This document shows, in pieces, positions 38,848 through 50,340 of a stretch of 64,000 bases of DNA; the stretch's first letter is position 1, and each line of letters starts with the position of its first letter. The translations under genes were made by a program, and so were the position numbers. Under the pieces are notes generated by a model. It made no database searches. It saw only the letters and a program-made list of their open reading frames with translations, and was not told the origin of the DNA. Source of the DNA: Azolla caroliniana (lineage: Eukaryota; Polypodiophyta); contig JBHGNT010000013.1 of the NCBI GenBank assembly GCA_043228905.1, forward strand, positions 15,686,001-15,750,000. Direction: 5' to 3'.

Positions 38848-40780
38848 GGCTCACAGAAACCTTACTTCTCCGCCAGAATCCGTAGATCCCTTATCAATGT
38901 GTAAACAATTGTCTCTCATTAAGCGATTGTTTACAAATCAGGTCTATTGATAGGTTATGTTAATTACTAGTTTCTCTTATATCGTAGTCAGCACGGGTCT
39001 TACCTTAATCAATCAAATCAGTGTTAATTTAGTTCTTATGCTCTTAATTTGCAATAGATGAGAGGATTTACCAATATTGTTCATGTTTCGATTTAGAAAA
39101 TGGTTTATAGAAATAAAATCGATTAATTATTGAGCTAATTTGAAGGAGCTTCTAGTATATGTCACATTCCATAAAACATCATTCAATTCATTGCCCTTAA
39201 CAATAAATCCATTTCAACACTAAATATATATGATGCCCTTTAAACACATAATTAATCATCACTTTCATGCAATTAGGAGCCTTACAATTGGTTAAGCATT
39301 TTCTAGAAATAAGCATAAATTCCTAATTATTGTACTTTATAAGCATGTTTCAACAATCCCCCTCTTTAAAAACATATGCTTTTATAACCATCGATTGAAT
39401 TTGTAAAAAGCCGTTTATTTAGATCAATTTACAAGGCCCATTTGTAATCTATGATCAAGTCAACAATGTTGCATTTCGTTTGGACTTGCCTTCACATATG
39501 CATCTGCATTTAGTATTTTATGTGTCATTGTTAGAGCCATGAACATCAATTTCTATTCCAAACCAAGTTGTTCCACCACCACCTCCACTTCAACTCACTA
39601 AAGGACCAAAATTTGGGGCTAGTCTTTAGAGCTCTAGTCATATTGATCATTGGATAATACAAATTATTGTCTTCTTGTCTTGAGAATCGATATCATCTTC
39701 TTAGCTTTAGTCATGATAGTTTGAGTTGGAATGGTTCAACAATGTACAAATCTTCCACTTATACGGTATATATGGGATCACAAATTATTGCCACTTGGCA
39801 TATATGTTGTGTGTCACTTGTTGATTAACCATTGTACCATTGTGTATAGTGTCACATAATTTGAAATTTATAATTTCTATTGGTATTTTATGACAATGCA
39901 TCATTTCCAATTTATTTTTGAAGTCTTCAGGTATTGGAAGCTATGGTTCGATTGAACTATATGAAATGCCTTCACTTTTGATTGGCAAGTTGGGGGAAGA
40001 AAATATGTTATAAACTTAAAATAGCTTTTTTTTTGGCAATCAACATCACTAGAGATATGAAATCTCAACCATGAAAGTAGCCAACTCTGCAAGGTCACAT
40101 GTCATCATATTCGACATCTAAATTGAAGTGTAAGATGGGATTGGGTTCATAATAGTTGTAGTATTTAGCCCCTTGGAGTTTTTTTATACTCTCTTGTCAA
40201 GTTAGTGGTGATGGAATTTTTTTTCTTTCAAAATGAAAGGCATTATTTATGACAAAAGAGAGACTATTTATGCATGGGAAATAAGAAGCTTGGTCGTTTC
40301 ATATCAGACTAAAACAATTCGAATAAATCATGATTCCTATGCTATATCATGATTCCGAGGGAGACCATTGAGAAGTCAACAACCTCAAGGTGGTTCACAT
40401 TCGAGAAGGGGAAGGAAAGATCGTGCCTTACTTGGGTGGCAGAGAGGGTCATATTTGTACTCCAAAAAGACTTAGATGGGTATCTCAAAAATGCGGAGAA
40501 GGCATTTCTCAAACTCCACATGACCATTGAAACAAGGATCTTGATGCGCCACTTATGTATAGAAACCCATGCCGTTATTTCCAGACCTCCATTGCCATTT
40601 GGACATTTTTGACGATTACAAAATGCCATTGTTTTTTGTGCTTGATATGGGGTACAAAGACACATCGGACGATTAAAAGGCCGATACATATAAAGGCAGT
40701 TGTCCGCGATCGGAAACTTGAGAGGGGGAGGTTGACATAGGAGGAGGGATGGATCAGGTGGATTTGTAGGGTGGCAAGGC

Positions 40781-40812
<32 letters not shown>

Positions 40813-40935
40813 GTATACATATGTTTTGCCATTTGCGATTGATAGGTCTTTGAATGACACAGGTGCACAACGATCGATCGATACATCAGGGGGGAGGTAC
40901 CAACCCTTCCAACACTTCATGTCCGTTTAAACCGT

Positions 40936-40957
40936 GAAACCGCTAGGCCGCGGTTTC
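40936..40957. repeat. GC-rich perfect 8-bp stem hairpin
   Basis: gaaaccgc (40936-40943) and gcggtttc (40950-40957) are perfect inverted copies around a six-base loop (taggcc). Additional aaaccg and cggttt words surround it (40928-40972). It stands out because the flanking DNA is AT-rich. Function is unknown. Confidence 0.6.
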
Positions 40958-41140
40958 GCGGCTCAAACCGAACCGTTGCCTATATGGCTAGGGAGCAGGA
41001 AGCATAATATATGATGGATTGATGAGAAAGAAGCGCGCGAGAAAAGAATGTAAATTTTTTTTTTGTTCTTTTCTTTTCTTTTCAGAGCAATTCTTCTCAG
41101 ACAAGTGAGAAGGATCAGGAACAGAGCACATGTGTCAGGT

Positions 41141-41157
41141 TGCATGGCATCCATGCA
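41141..41157 (+). promoter_or_regulatory. paired RY-type motifs upstream of the vicilin-like gene
   Basis: TGCATG (41141-41146) and CATGCA (41152-41157) lie 130-145 bp upstream of the start codon, next to an E-box-like cacatgtg (41128-41135). CATGCA is the core of the RY element bound by B3 factors (ABI3/FUS3 type) in seed storage promoters. The sequence is direct; whether it lies in promoter or leader and whether it functions is inferred. Confidence 0.4.
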
Positions 41158-41285
41158 GCAATTGGAGATGGTGGCGATGGCGATGGGGTTCTTCAGCCAT
41201 CTCATCATCATCTACAAAAAGAGAAGGAGGCTCCTCATCCTTTGAAGCTTAACTCAGGTCGATCCTTTTCCTGTGTCTCTCTGCC

Positions 41286-44200
41286 ATGGCTATGGTGAGC
41301 TTTCTCTCATTTATCTCCTCCTTTGTGTTATTCCTCTGCTTCACATCATACCACAATGGTATCTTCTATGTTGTTTCTTCGTCTCGGAACCCCTCCTTGT
41401 CTGAAGCTCTAAATCCCGAGGCCAAAACTAGTAGCGAAATTCGGGATATAGTGGCGTATCGGGAGCCTGCTGAAGATCCTTCTAGGTATGATGAACCTCT
41501 GCGATATGAAGAAGAAAGTGGTAGAGGAAGAGGAAGGTATGATGAAAGGCGTCCCAGTGAAGTAGAAGAAGATCGTAGGCAGAGAGAAAGACATGGTGAA
41601 AGGCGTCCTCACCAAGAAGAAGAAGAAGAAGAGGAAGAGGAAGAAAAAGAGAGTCCTAGAAGAAGCAAAAGGTATGACGAGGAAGAAGGTCATAGAGAAC
41701 GTGAAAGGCACCGTTCCCATGAAGAAGAAGGAGAAGAAGAAGAAGAGGAGGAGGGCCACAGGAAAAGCAAAAGACATGATGAAAGACGGCGGGGGGAAGG
41801 CGATAGGAAGAAGAAACATGAGCCAGAAAGGTTCATCATTGAGAAGTTTATGAAGGCAATCCGGACTGAGGCAGGGGAAATGTATGTTTTGCCACGAGAT
41901 GCTAACAGTGAACTTTCCAGAAGGAGAATAGGTCTAGGGTTTCTCATCTTGGAACCCAAGGCACTGCTATTACCCCAGTACTCCAGTTCAAGCTGCCTTT
42001 TTGTTGTTTACAAAGGTATGACACGCATGTCTATATGAAGTCTGGAAAGAAAATTGCCAATTAATTAAGGGATTTTATTTGGGTTTTTAATTCACAATAC
42101 TGACATTTATGATTTGAGCTTTTGTCTTTCACATCGCTGATTTGATTAATTTGTAGAGGTTTCTCTTACACAGTTTCTGGTAATCATGGTTAATTAGTGA
42201 TGAAATTGGTGATGGTACACTGTAGTTGTTCATGAGATCTTCCATCAAATTGTTTATAGAGTTGTTCAATGTTTTGCATATAGAGGTGTTCAATGTTTTG
42301 CATTCTGATACTCCTGTAGGTGTTTATAGCCACTTTATTTCCCGTTGGGCAATGTATTACATTGTGGATTTCATTGTGTCTTGCTTTATAGAGCTAATGA
42401 CTCATGGAGGTCTTTTAACTATATTGAGTGCATCCTAAGTGGGCATTTCTAATGGGCTTCCTTCCATCGTATATACACTTCCATATTGAGGTTTTATCTA
42501 TAGAATAGTTGTTGATATATGGCTGTATTGTACAGGTAGTGGCCGCTTATCTTGGATAGATGGAGAGGATCTTCAAGAAATTGACCTGGAAGAAGGGGAT
42601 GTATTCAAGATAGAGAGTGGGACTGTGTTCCATTTCTTCAATAAAGATGAGGGACAGAGATTGCATGTCTTCAGTATCCATGACATTCCTTCAGCAGGAG
42701 TCACCAAGGAAATGTCCCATGTTAGTAAATTGATCATGCCTTGGTTCCGATACTTTTTTACCTTGGATTTGTTTTTTCATGTTACCCTTGTTACTTACCA
42801 GAATTTCCTTGTTTGTCATGGTGTTATTTTATCTTACTCTTTTTAGAGTTTCTTTGTTGCGGGTGGTCTAAATCCTGAAACAGTGTTCTCTGGATTTCCA
42901 GAGGATGTGCTCGCTACAGTTTTCAATGTATTTTTCTCAAACACTGAAAATGCATTTTTACTGGAGTTAAAATTTAGTCATTGAATTATCATTGAACTAA
43001 GTTTGAACAATTAATGTGCAATACAGGTGTCTGCCGATGAAGTACATGATACTCTGAGCTCACAAACTAAAGGACCCATCCTCTATTTTGTTGGAAAGAA
43101 TGAATCAATAAAAGAAGAGTCTAATACTGCTTCGTTTGTTAACGTCTTGATTAATTTGTATGCTGAGGGTAAGGAACCAAAGGTTGACTCCGGTGGTCAT
43201 CGATTGACGAAGTTTGTTAGTAGTTACTTCAGCCTTCCTGGCATATTTTCCAAAGACTCTGAAAATAAGCCCTACAACATATTGAAGAAGAAGCCAGATT
43301 TCAGCAATGCCTATGGCTCAGCATCGAAAGCAGATGAGACAGATTTTGAGATGCTCAAAGATGTAAACAAGGGGGTCTTCTCAGTGAAACTGAAAGCAGT
43401 ATGTAATTTTTGATTTTTTGTATTGGATTATAGCTTTCAATGGGTAGTAGCTACATTGGCTAAGTGGGCTACATTGGCTAAGTGGATTATCTGTATGGCT
43501 TAGTTTTGTATGCTTATGCATGTGTGTTTTGTTGTTTTTGTTGTAAGGGTGCTGTTTTAGCTCCTCATTGGAATCCGAGAGCCATGGAGATTGCACTAGT
43601 AACAAAAGGAGAAGGGGAGATCCAAATAGTATATCCCAATGGGAGTGCAGCAGCCACAGAGAGAGTGCAGGAAGGAACAGTGTTCTATGTACCCCAGAAC
43701 TTTCCAATGTGTCAGATTGCTTCTAGAGGTGGACCACTTGAGTTCTTGGGTTTTGCAACTTCATCGAAGCCTAACAACCCGCAATTTCTTGGAGGTGATT
43801 ATATGAATGCCATATGCTTTCAATTTTGGTCTTGCACAGTATGCACAACATGGACATGGTTTCAGTGAAAGTATTCGCTGTTAGTTAGCCCATACGAATC
43901 ATGATTTCGGTGTAGTTTCTCTTTCTCCATTCCAATATTTCTTAGCCGATATGAATCATGCTTTAGTGTAGTTTCTCTCTCTACAGATTATGCTTGGTAT
44001 GCATAATGAATGATTTCAAAGTCAATTCTCCGTAGATCGATTTCAGTGAGATTATGTTTGGTGTGCATAATTAATTATCTGGTTGGTTGACAGGATTGAA
44101 TTCAGTGTTGAAGAAATTGAAACCAGAGGTGCTAGCGTCATCCTTCAACATACCTTCCGAACATATAAAGAGGTTCATTGAAAGTCAAACAGAAGCAGTG

Positions 44201-44296
44201 ATATTGCCAGGACATGCAGTGGAGCCAGAATCGGAATCAGAATCGGAATCTGAACCCGAGAAGGAGATCCTTCAAGGAAGGCGGAGTGTTTTCTGA
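41286..44296 (+). CDS. vicilin-like 7S globulin (two cupin domains) with Glu/Arg-rich N-terminal region
   Basis: Six exons: 41286-42015, 42536-42720, 42847-42927, 43027-43398, 43548-43794, 44094-44296; all GT-AG, phases consistent, 605 aa. The six-exon plan matches classical vicilin genes. Residues 1-30 are a hydrophobic signal peptide (FLSFISSFVLFLCF). Residues about 65-185 are almost entirely Glu, Arg, Lys, Asp, Ser and Tyr, with repeated RYDE and HDERR units, like the charged linker of some 7S globulins. Cupin 1 follows (SGRLSWIDGEDLQEIDLEEGDVF, HFFNKDEGQ), then cupin 2 (LAPHWNPRAMEIALVTKGEGEI, FYVPQNFPM). The C-terminus has an ES repeat (ESESESESEPEKE). It should enter the secretory pathway and be stored in protein bodies of seeds or spores. 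No nearby storage genes are visible. Processing sites cannot be assigned. Confidence 0.92.
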
Positions 44297-44388
44297 GCAT
44301 TCTCATACCCTGCCTAGTATTAGCTTGGTTTCTATATAAACTGTAATTTGTAGATTTCTTTATTTCATACAATCTCAAGAACTTTTAC

Positions 44389-44394
44389 AATAAA
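44389..44394 (+). terminator. poly(A) signal candidate of the vicilin-like gene
   Basis: AATAAA lies 93 nt after the vicilin stop codon and is followed by another taaataaaat (44398-44406). The spacing is typical of plant 3' UTRs. Use in vivo is inferred. Confidence 0.45.
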
Positions 44395-45352
44395 ATGTAA
44401 ATAAAATCCTTCAGAACCTTTGCCTTCTTTTTGAGAGGCTCTGGAATATAATAATAAAAGATAGAATGGCCTTAAAAAAGTGCAATGGTCTTTGTGCATT
44501 TTATTTAAGTTGACATTGGTTTATCCTTCTTTGCATTTCCCATGGCATTTCTCATGATTTTAGAAGATTATATATTGTAGTGTTTCTTCACAAAGAGCCA
44601 AAGAATTAGCAGTGCACAGAGCCTTTGGTAGTGGAACAGGATCTTCTGCATAGTCAATTTTAAGAATTTGTACGTACATGGTGTAGGATTCTGCAAAGGT
44701 CTGCTGATTATTTATTTAAAAGTACAGGCATTGTTCTTCACGAAGGGGGCGTTTTAACCTGTTTCCTGTTTCTCTCATTGTGACGTTTCTGGGCATTCTT
44801 GGGGCTTCTTGGACAGCTTCTCTTACGTGAAGCTTTTAGCCATAGCCATACATGACATGGGAGGGTATTTTTTATGAGTCCTCCGAGAATATTCAGTCTC
44901 CTTCATTTGTGATTGTTGCTTGTACTTAAACTCCAAAAATTATGTTCAGAGGTTCTTCGGTTTTTGTATGCATGAATTTTGTTCAGAGGGTCCGGCAACA
45001 TGGCTAAATGCCCCATTTTACTTATTATTTACTCTTATGCCATATCAGCTGTGATTCTGCAGAAACCAAGGGTGAGTGATCATGCTGAACTTCATATGCG
45101 TGAAAGACGTGCTCGGAGAATACAATGGCATGTCAGGAAATCTGAATATTATGGGGTCTATTAGATGATGCTAAGAGTCTAATAGCATCCTTGGAGTTGG
45201 ACATATGTTCCAAAAATGGAACTGATCAACCATGTTCCAATAATGGAACTGATCCTTGGGACACATGTAAAAAAACCAAGAAAAGAGGGTATAATCAACC
45301 AATACAATAAGAGAGTAAAGAAAGGTGATTGCCTAAGAATCTCCTACCCTAC

Positions 45353-45580
45353 GACATATGATGCAGATATGTCTGAAAGTGTAGCAGGTGAGTGAATTAA
45401 ATTCTATATTTGATGAACGAGACGTTGCACTCGCTCTGCTTTGACTTAAAATTTCTCTGATAAAATTAAACTATTACATATGATGCAGATATGTCTGAAA
45501 GGTGCAGTAGGTGAGTGGAATTAAATTCTATATTTGATGACTCGCTCTGCTTTGACTCAAAATTTCTCTGATAAAATTAT
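45353..45580. repeat. tandem duplication, period about 120 bp
   Basis: acatatgatgcagatatgtctgaaag...gtgagtg...ttaaattctatatttgatga...ctcgctctgctttgact...aaaatttctctgataaaatta starts near 45355 and recurs from about 45475. The second copy lacks a short stretch (acgagacgttgca). Mismatches are few. Confidence 0.85.
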
Positions 45581-47267
45581 GAGTGTCTAATCTAACATAC
45601 GAAGGAGCCATTGCATCCTGCTTTGACTCAGAAAGTCTGTCTCCACTGGACTTGTCTTTCACTCTAGATCCCGTATGCCAGTTTTTCATGTCCTTCCCCT
45701 TAATCTACTCATGTCAATGACTCTTATCCTAGTGCCTTCATATATTTTGTTGTAAAATGAAAGAGCTAACCCATATTTGGGTTTTGTTATGTTCAGACAA
45801 TGTATGGATGATTCCAAATTGAAAGAACTACTTGTTATGCCTGGGTTTTTTATTGTTGAAACTTGAAGATATTCATTTTTACTGAACGGAAATGACAGTA
45901 ACGATGATGCTTCAATGTTTATATTGTATATGCTATACTGGGTTTTGTTCAATTCAATTGTTTTTTTCTCTTTTGACATGCATGCTATATAAACAAAAGA
46001 AAGCACTTCTATGACATGAACAGTTCTGTTCATGATAGATGTTATAGTTTGTTATGGAGTCATCTCATTGTCACTCCTGAATTGAACCAGAACTGATGAT
46101 GATGTCCATGGATTTTGTTGTTCAAATGTGCTTTAGATTAGTCCATGATGGTTCTAAATGAAATGGATGCACTCCTATAATGTTTGCTGCAAAATGGAAG
46201 GTCTTGGTCAATGTAGCATAGCACTGCTCATTTCATTTGTTTGGAGTGGTAATTACTAATGCTCATACGTGATATAAAATTTTTAAGTGATTGAAAATAA
46301 GAAAAAGATTCATAGTTGAAAGTTGAAACTATATGTGGAGGATTTTGTATGTCTCTCGTGGAAAATGATATTTTATGCAAGAAAATAAAGCAAAAATATT
46401 TTAATAGATCAAGAAATTATGATGTGAAAAGAGAAATTCAAATTTCAAAGCATCCAAATGGCTTGCTTTTGATGACCTTGTGCGCAACTGACCTTCAAAA
46501 TATTTTTCCATTCGCAAGATGATCTACTTAAACAAAAATAGTTATTATTCAAGTAAACAAAAAAGTAAGAAATGCTTGACAATGGATGCACATTTCAAGT
46601 TGGATTGAGGATATGTGATCCTTGACCATATTAGTTGCCAAATATAACACGTATTGAGAGCCTTCGACATTGATAGAGGAATCCACAATGGCAAACTCTG
46701 AAGCAAAATGAATAATGTTAGGTAAGACACAAAGGTGAGAGTGGTCAAGAGTGAAGAGCAACCTTGTGAGGGGGGCACTACTACATAATGAATATTTGTA
46801 GTTTGGGAAGTGTCGATAAAACTTTTTTTTGTGTGCTCACTTGATATTGTGAAAAATATGTTAAATGCCAACATTGTAAAACGATGCTATAGGTGAAAAT
46901 TTGTTAGGGGTGCATCATCACAAGTTGATCATAATTGCACATTTCTTAGCAAAGCATATTATAGGGAACCTCGAGTGTAGAGGAATGACTTGCAATGAAG
47001 ATTTTTAGCGTAGTGATGTGGGATATTTCTGACCAAATCATATTATAGAGAGCCTCGACAAAACGTAAATATTTTATATTGTCAATAGTATTAGACCCAT
47101 GCAAGAATAAGAAGAACTTCCGGAAGTTATGGAGACAACAAGGGATAGGTTCATGAAAGGAGAGTATCAATGTCCCCGGGTAGGGGTTGGTGATGGAGGA
47201 GTTGTGAGCCCTGCCAATCCAGGTGTGACCTTGTGACGCACGTTTTCTCATTATTACGAGAAAGACA

Positions 47268-47635
47268 AACCAATTAAGGGTTGCCAAAATGGCCTATACA
47301 AACTTGAACAAGACATCCACATGTGAAAAAGGATATGAGGGGTATGGGGGATTGAGAAAGACAAATATATTAGGTGTGTCTTTTTTAAGTGTTGCCAAAA
47401 TGGCCTATATAAGGCTTGGAACAAGACATCACATACACACAAAAAGAGAGAGGATATGAGTGCCCGGGGATTGTCAAGATTCTCGTTAACACAACATTGA
47501 TGTGATGGTTATTAGTTTTGTCATGGTTATGGACAAACAAAAACAAATATTTGATGACACATCATTGATGTGATTGTTGTGAGTTTTGTCATTATTAGAG
47601 ACCAAACAAAAACAACTATTTGATGACACGTATGA
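47268..47635. repeat. two adjacent short duplications upstream of the PEBP gene
   Basis: First pair: gttgccaaaatggcctata...aacaagacatc at about 47280 and 47392. Second pair: gttttgtcat...acaaacaaaaacaa.tatttgatgacac at about 47516-47563 and 47581-47629. Both pairs lie within 550 bp upstream of the PEBP start codon and could alter promoter spacing. Confidence 0.65.
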
Positions 47636-47736
47636 GGGGGGGGGGGAGCAAAGGGTACTACGTGGCATGCAAGAATGCAATGCCTAAAGATGGAAACAAA
47701 GTCACAACTTACAAGCAACAAAGATGACAAGACACA

Positions 47737-47800
47737 AGAGAGAGAGACATAGACATAGACATAGACATAGGAGAGACATAGACATAGAGACAAACATAGG
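47737..47800. repeat. (GACATA)n minisatellite in the PEBP leader
   Basis: GACATA or AGACATA units recur at least seven times, interrupted by gagagaga and ggagag. The tract ends about 20 bp before the start codon and is probably transcribed. Confidence 0.8.
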
Positions 47801-47820
47801 AGAGGAGAGGAGATTGAAGC

Positions 47821-48916
47821 ATGGCTCATTACCAACGTCAATATCGTGAGATAGTGGAAGATGTGGAGAGGGAACGAGAGCAGGAGCAGGACGAGTTCCG
47901 GCTCGCATCGAGCGAGATGGCGCATGATGGCAAGATCCCTCGGAAGTTCACGAACCAAGGGGCCGGCACCCGTAGAGATGAGTCTCCCCCACTCGAGTGG
48001 TATGGCGTCCCAAATGGTACCGAGAGCTTGGCACTCATTGTCGAGGACCCTGATGCCCCCGACCCTGATCACCCCCTTGTCCCTTGGACCCATTGGTATG
48101 TATGTATGTATGTATGTATGTATGTATGTGACTTCCTATTATTCCTTAAAGCCCTTTGTTTCTTCAATCATTCAAGCGAACAATCTTAAAAGAATGTAGT
48201 TAGCACAAGATTGCTCAATCAAATTTTAAGACATATATTTTATGTTTTGGTTTCACTCTAGGGTCTTGATCAACATCCCTCCTAGCTTGAAAGGTTTGTA
48301 CCACTAATTACTTGATGTTTTTTTGTTACTTTCTTCTTATTTTAATCGTATGGTTTTTGTAGTGCACATTGCCACTTGTGTTAACCATTTGAAGTGTCAC
48401 CTTATTTTTGGTGCTAGGGTTGCCTGCCAATTTCTCTGGGAAACACATAGATGAGAAGAGTGAGTATGCAAGCATACAAGAGGGGCTCAATGATTGGAAG
48501 ATTCCAGGCTATAGAGGCCCTCATCCACCTATCGGTGTACATCGTTATGAGTTTAAATTGTATGCCCTCGACACAACGTTGAAGCTTGGTCATAAGGTGA
48601 TTTATTGGAAACTTGACTCCCATGTTGGATATCGTCTCATTGGTATTTGGTAATTTATGCTTTCTCCTAGAGTAAGGATATTGTAAATTTTAAGAATATA
48701 AAAAGGTTTGCGCGATCAATATATTAATAGGTGACAAAGGACAAAACATTGGAAGCAATGGAGGGCCACATTCTTGGTGTTGCAGAGCTAGTTGCACATT
48801 ATGGTCGAGAGAAATCTAAGCTAGATAGCGATTACATCCCACCAGGTGGTCCACACCCTGTTGGTTCAGGCAGGCCTGAGGTCATTAAAGGACAAGGTGC
48901 ATTTGAAAGAAGGTAG
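47821..48916 (+). CDS. YbhB/UPF0098-type phosphatidylethanolamine-binding (PEBP) family protein
   Basis: Four exons: 47821-48095, 48262-48293, 48418-48596, 48731-48916; GT-AG, phases agree, 223 aa. Core motifs of the bacterial/archaeal-like YbhB branch are visible: SPPLEWYGVP, LALIVEDPDAPDP, VPWTHWVLINIPP (completed across intron 1), GPHPPIGVHRYEFKLYALD and GHILGVAELVAHYGR. The DPDAP and GVHRY segments form the ligand pocket in this fold. Unlike FT/TFL1, the flowering-time PEBPs, it resembles the plant At5g01300-type protein, whose role is not established. The C-terminus has a Gly/Pro-rich tail (PPGGPHPVGSGRPE). The first ~30 residues are charged and helical (EIVEDVEREREQEQDE); Met33 is an alternative start close to the conserved core. 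The donor of intron 1 is the first repeat of a GTAT microsatellite. Confidence 0.92.
48096..48129. repeat. (GTAT)n microsatellite forming the PEBP intron 1 donor
   Basis: About eight GTAT units begin at the exon 1 / intron 1 boundary. The first gtatgt serves as donor and each later unit is a potential alternative donor 4 bp further on. Confidence 0.85.
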
Positions 48917-49775
48917 CTTATGTTTTCAAATGAGCCAGTTAGCTCATCATTAAAGATATAGAATAGAATGCTTTGCTTTAAAAGCATTTCAAGCTACCAC
49001 AAGTGAAGTACAAAGCTTTTGAACATGTTTTTCTCTCTTATAGTTAAATCTCCTCTTCATGTTAATATCGGTCTATGTCAATGGCATGTTTTACAATGCA
49101 TAATAACAAATGACAAATGTATCAGCATATATATATATAAAGATAATAATGTTTTATCTTGTCTTATGAACAAATATTTTTGTTCATTACATGTTTTTGA
49201 GTCACCTATTAATCGATTGTATTTGTTCAAGAATGTGTAATATGATGGGTTAATCCATTGTATTTGTTTAGGGATGTGTAATATGGTGGGTTGATAATGC
49301 GCTTGTTTTTTGAGTCCTCCATCAGAAAAAAGTATTGTTCTAACATGTGTGTAACCTAATGATCCAATGAATTTGTTCCTTCTTGTATAGAGGTATTTCT
49401 CTTCTTTCATGTAGCCTTCCAACACACGAAGTTAGCAACTAGCATAAATCTCCAGAATGATATTATCTAGGATCATTGAAATAAGTTAATGATATCCCAA
49501 CCATGAAACACCATATCAAAAAAACCATGGTTGCTCGAATCATGTCCTAGTGTAACCTTGCATGGGTCCTAGTTTATGTTTCTAAAATATCTCACAAACC
49601 ATTTTTGGCCATATTGAGGTAATGTCACATAGGAATTCTAGTTTATATGGTCGAAATGGAATTAAACACAAATTGGAACGTTTATTAATTGTAATGATGT
49701 AGGCAATTGGTATCCATTTCAGCACAAATTGGAACATTTTGAGTGAAGCAACGTGGGCAGTTGGCGTACTTCAAA

Positions 49776-50055
49776 TAGCTGTCCTATCACAAACTAAAAT
49801 TTTCAATGTACAAAGAACACTTAATCATCAGTTTGTAGTCATACAATGAGCGAATAGCTGTCCTATCACAAACTAAAATTTTCAATGTACAAAGGACACT
49901 TAATCATCAAATCATCAGTTTGTAGTCATACAATGAGCGAATAGCTGTCCTATTACAAACTGAAATTTTAAATGTACAGAGAAAACTGAACTAAATTTTT
50001 GAATGTACAAAGAACACTTAATCTTTAGTTTGTAGTCATACAATGAGCATCCATC
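49776..50055. repeat. tandem array A, about 80-bp unit, three copies
   Basis: The unit aatagctgtcctatcacaaa...attttcaatgtacaaag.acacttaatcatcagtttgtagtcatacaatgagc begins near 49776, 49855 and 49936. Copy 2 has a small internal insertion (aaatcatc) and copy 3 a longer one (aactgaactaaatttttgaatgtacag region). It runs directly into array B. Confidence 0.85.
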
Positions 50056-50340
50056 ACATGAAATGTATGTTGAAAATAGACTTTTATGTCTTTCATGAGA
50101 TTCAAAATAGAGTTTATATACTGTATGTTGAAAATATAAGTATGCTCTGCCAACACATGACATGTATGTTGAAAATAGACTTTTATGTCTTTCATGAGAT
50201 TCAAAATAGAGTTTATATATTGTATGTTGAAAATATAAGTATGCTCTGCCAACACATGAAATGTATGTTGAAAATAGACTTTTATGTCTTTCATGAGATT
50301 CAAAATAGAGTTTATATATTGTATGTTGATAATAGAATAT
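50056..50340. repeat. tandem array B, 99-bp unit, 2.9 copies, nearly identical
   Basis: Copies start at 50056, 50155 and 50254 (acatgaaatgtatgttgaaa...). They differ at one to three positions each. The unit contains a second internal tgtatgttgaaaata word. Because 99 is a multiple of three and the unit lacks stops in some frames, long artefactual open frames appear on both strands. Confidence 0.95.

Larger units (their letters stand above)
38848..41285. other. divergent intergenic region, MDR reductase / vicilin promoters
   Basis: The two flanking genes are transcribed away from each other, so both promoters lie here. Visible features are a TA microsatellite (40780-40806), a GC-rich hairpin (listed separately), a T-rich tract (41051-41092) ending in cag, and RY-like motifs near the vicilin gene. 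The open frame at 40342-40920 (-) overlaps the TA repeat and shows no domain. Confidence 0.45.
44297..47820. other. intergenic region, vicilin to PEBP gene
   Basis: No supported gene. A frame at 44979-45164 (+) ends in an Arg-rich stretch (RERRARRIQWHVRKSEYYGVY) that looks coding-like but matches nothing I recognise. Minus-strand frames at 46545-46874 and 46946-47287 lack domains. Several local duplications are listed separately. The last 150 bases are GA/GACATA-rich leader of the PEBP gene. Confidence 0.45.

Noticed and set aside
40342-40920. 192-codon minus-strand frame
   Set aside because: Contains the TA microsatellite (YIYIYIY) and no recognisable domain or start context; may be decayed repeat sequence but cannot be supported as a gene.
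41409-41819. 136-codon minus-strand frame opposite the vicilin gene
   Set aside because: It is the antisense shadow of the Glu/Arg-rich coding repeat (poly-Phe/Ser/Pro composition), with no family resemblance.
46545-47287. Two minus-strand frames of 109-113 codons
   Set aside because: No motif recognised and the region contains duplicated promoter-like DNA; not enough to call a gene or retroelement.
47821-48916. FT/TFL1 flowering-type PEBP
   Set aside because: The motifs (DPDAPDP, GPHPPIGVHRY, GHILGVAELV) are of the YbhB/UPF0098 branch; the FT-specific segment B and C-terminal motif are absent.
49776-50340. CRISPR-like array
   Set aside because: Repeats are head to tail without unique spacers and the context is a plant genome; these are ordinary tandem repeats.
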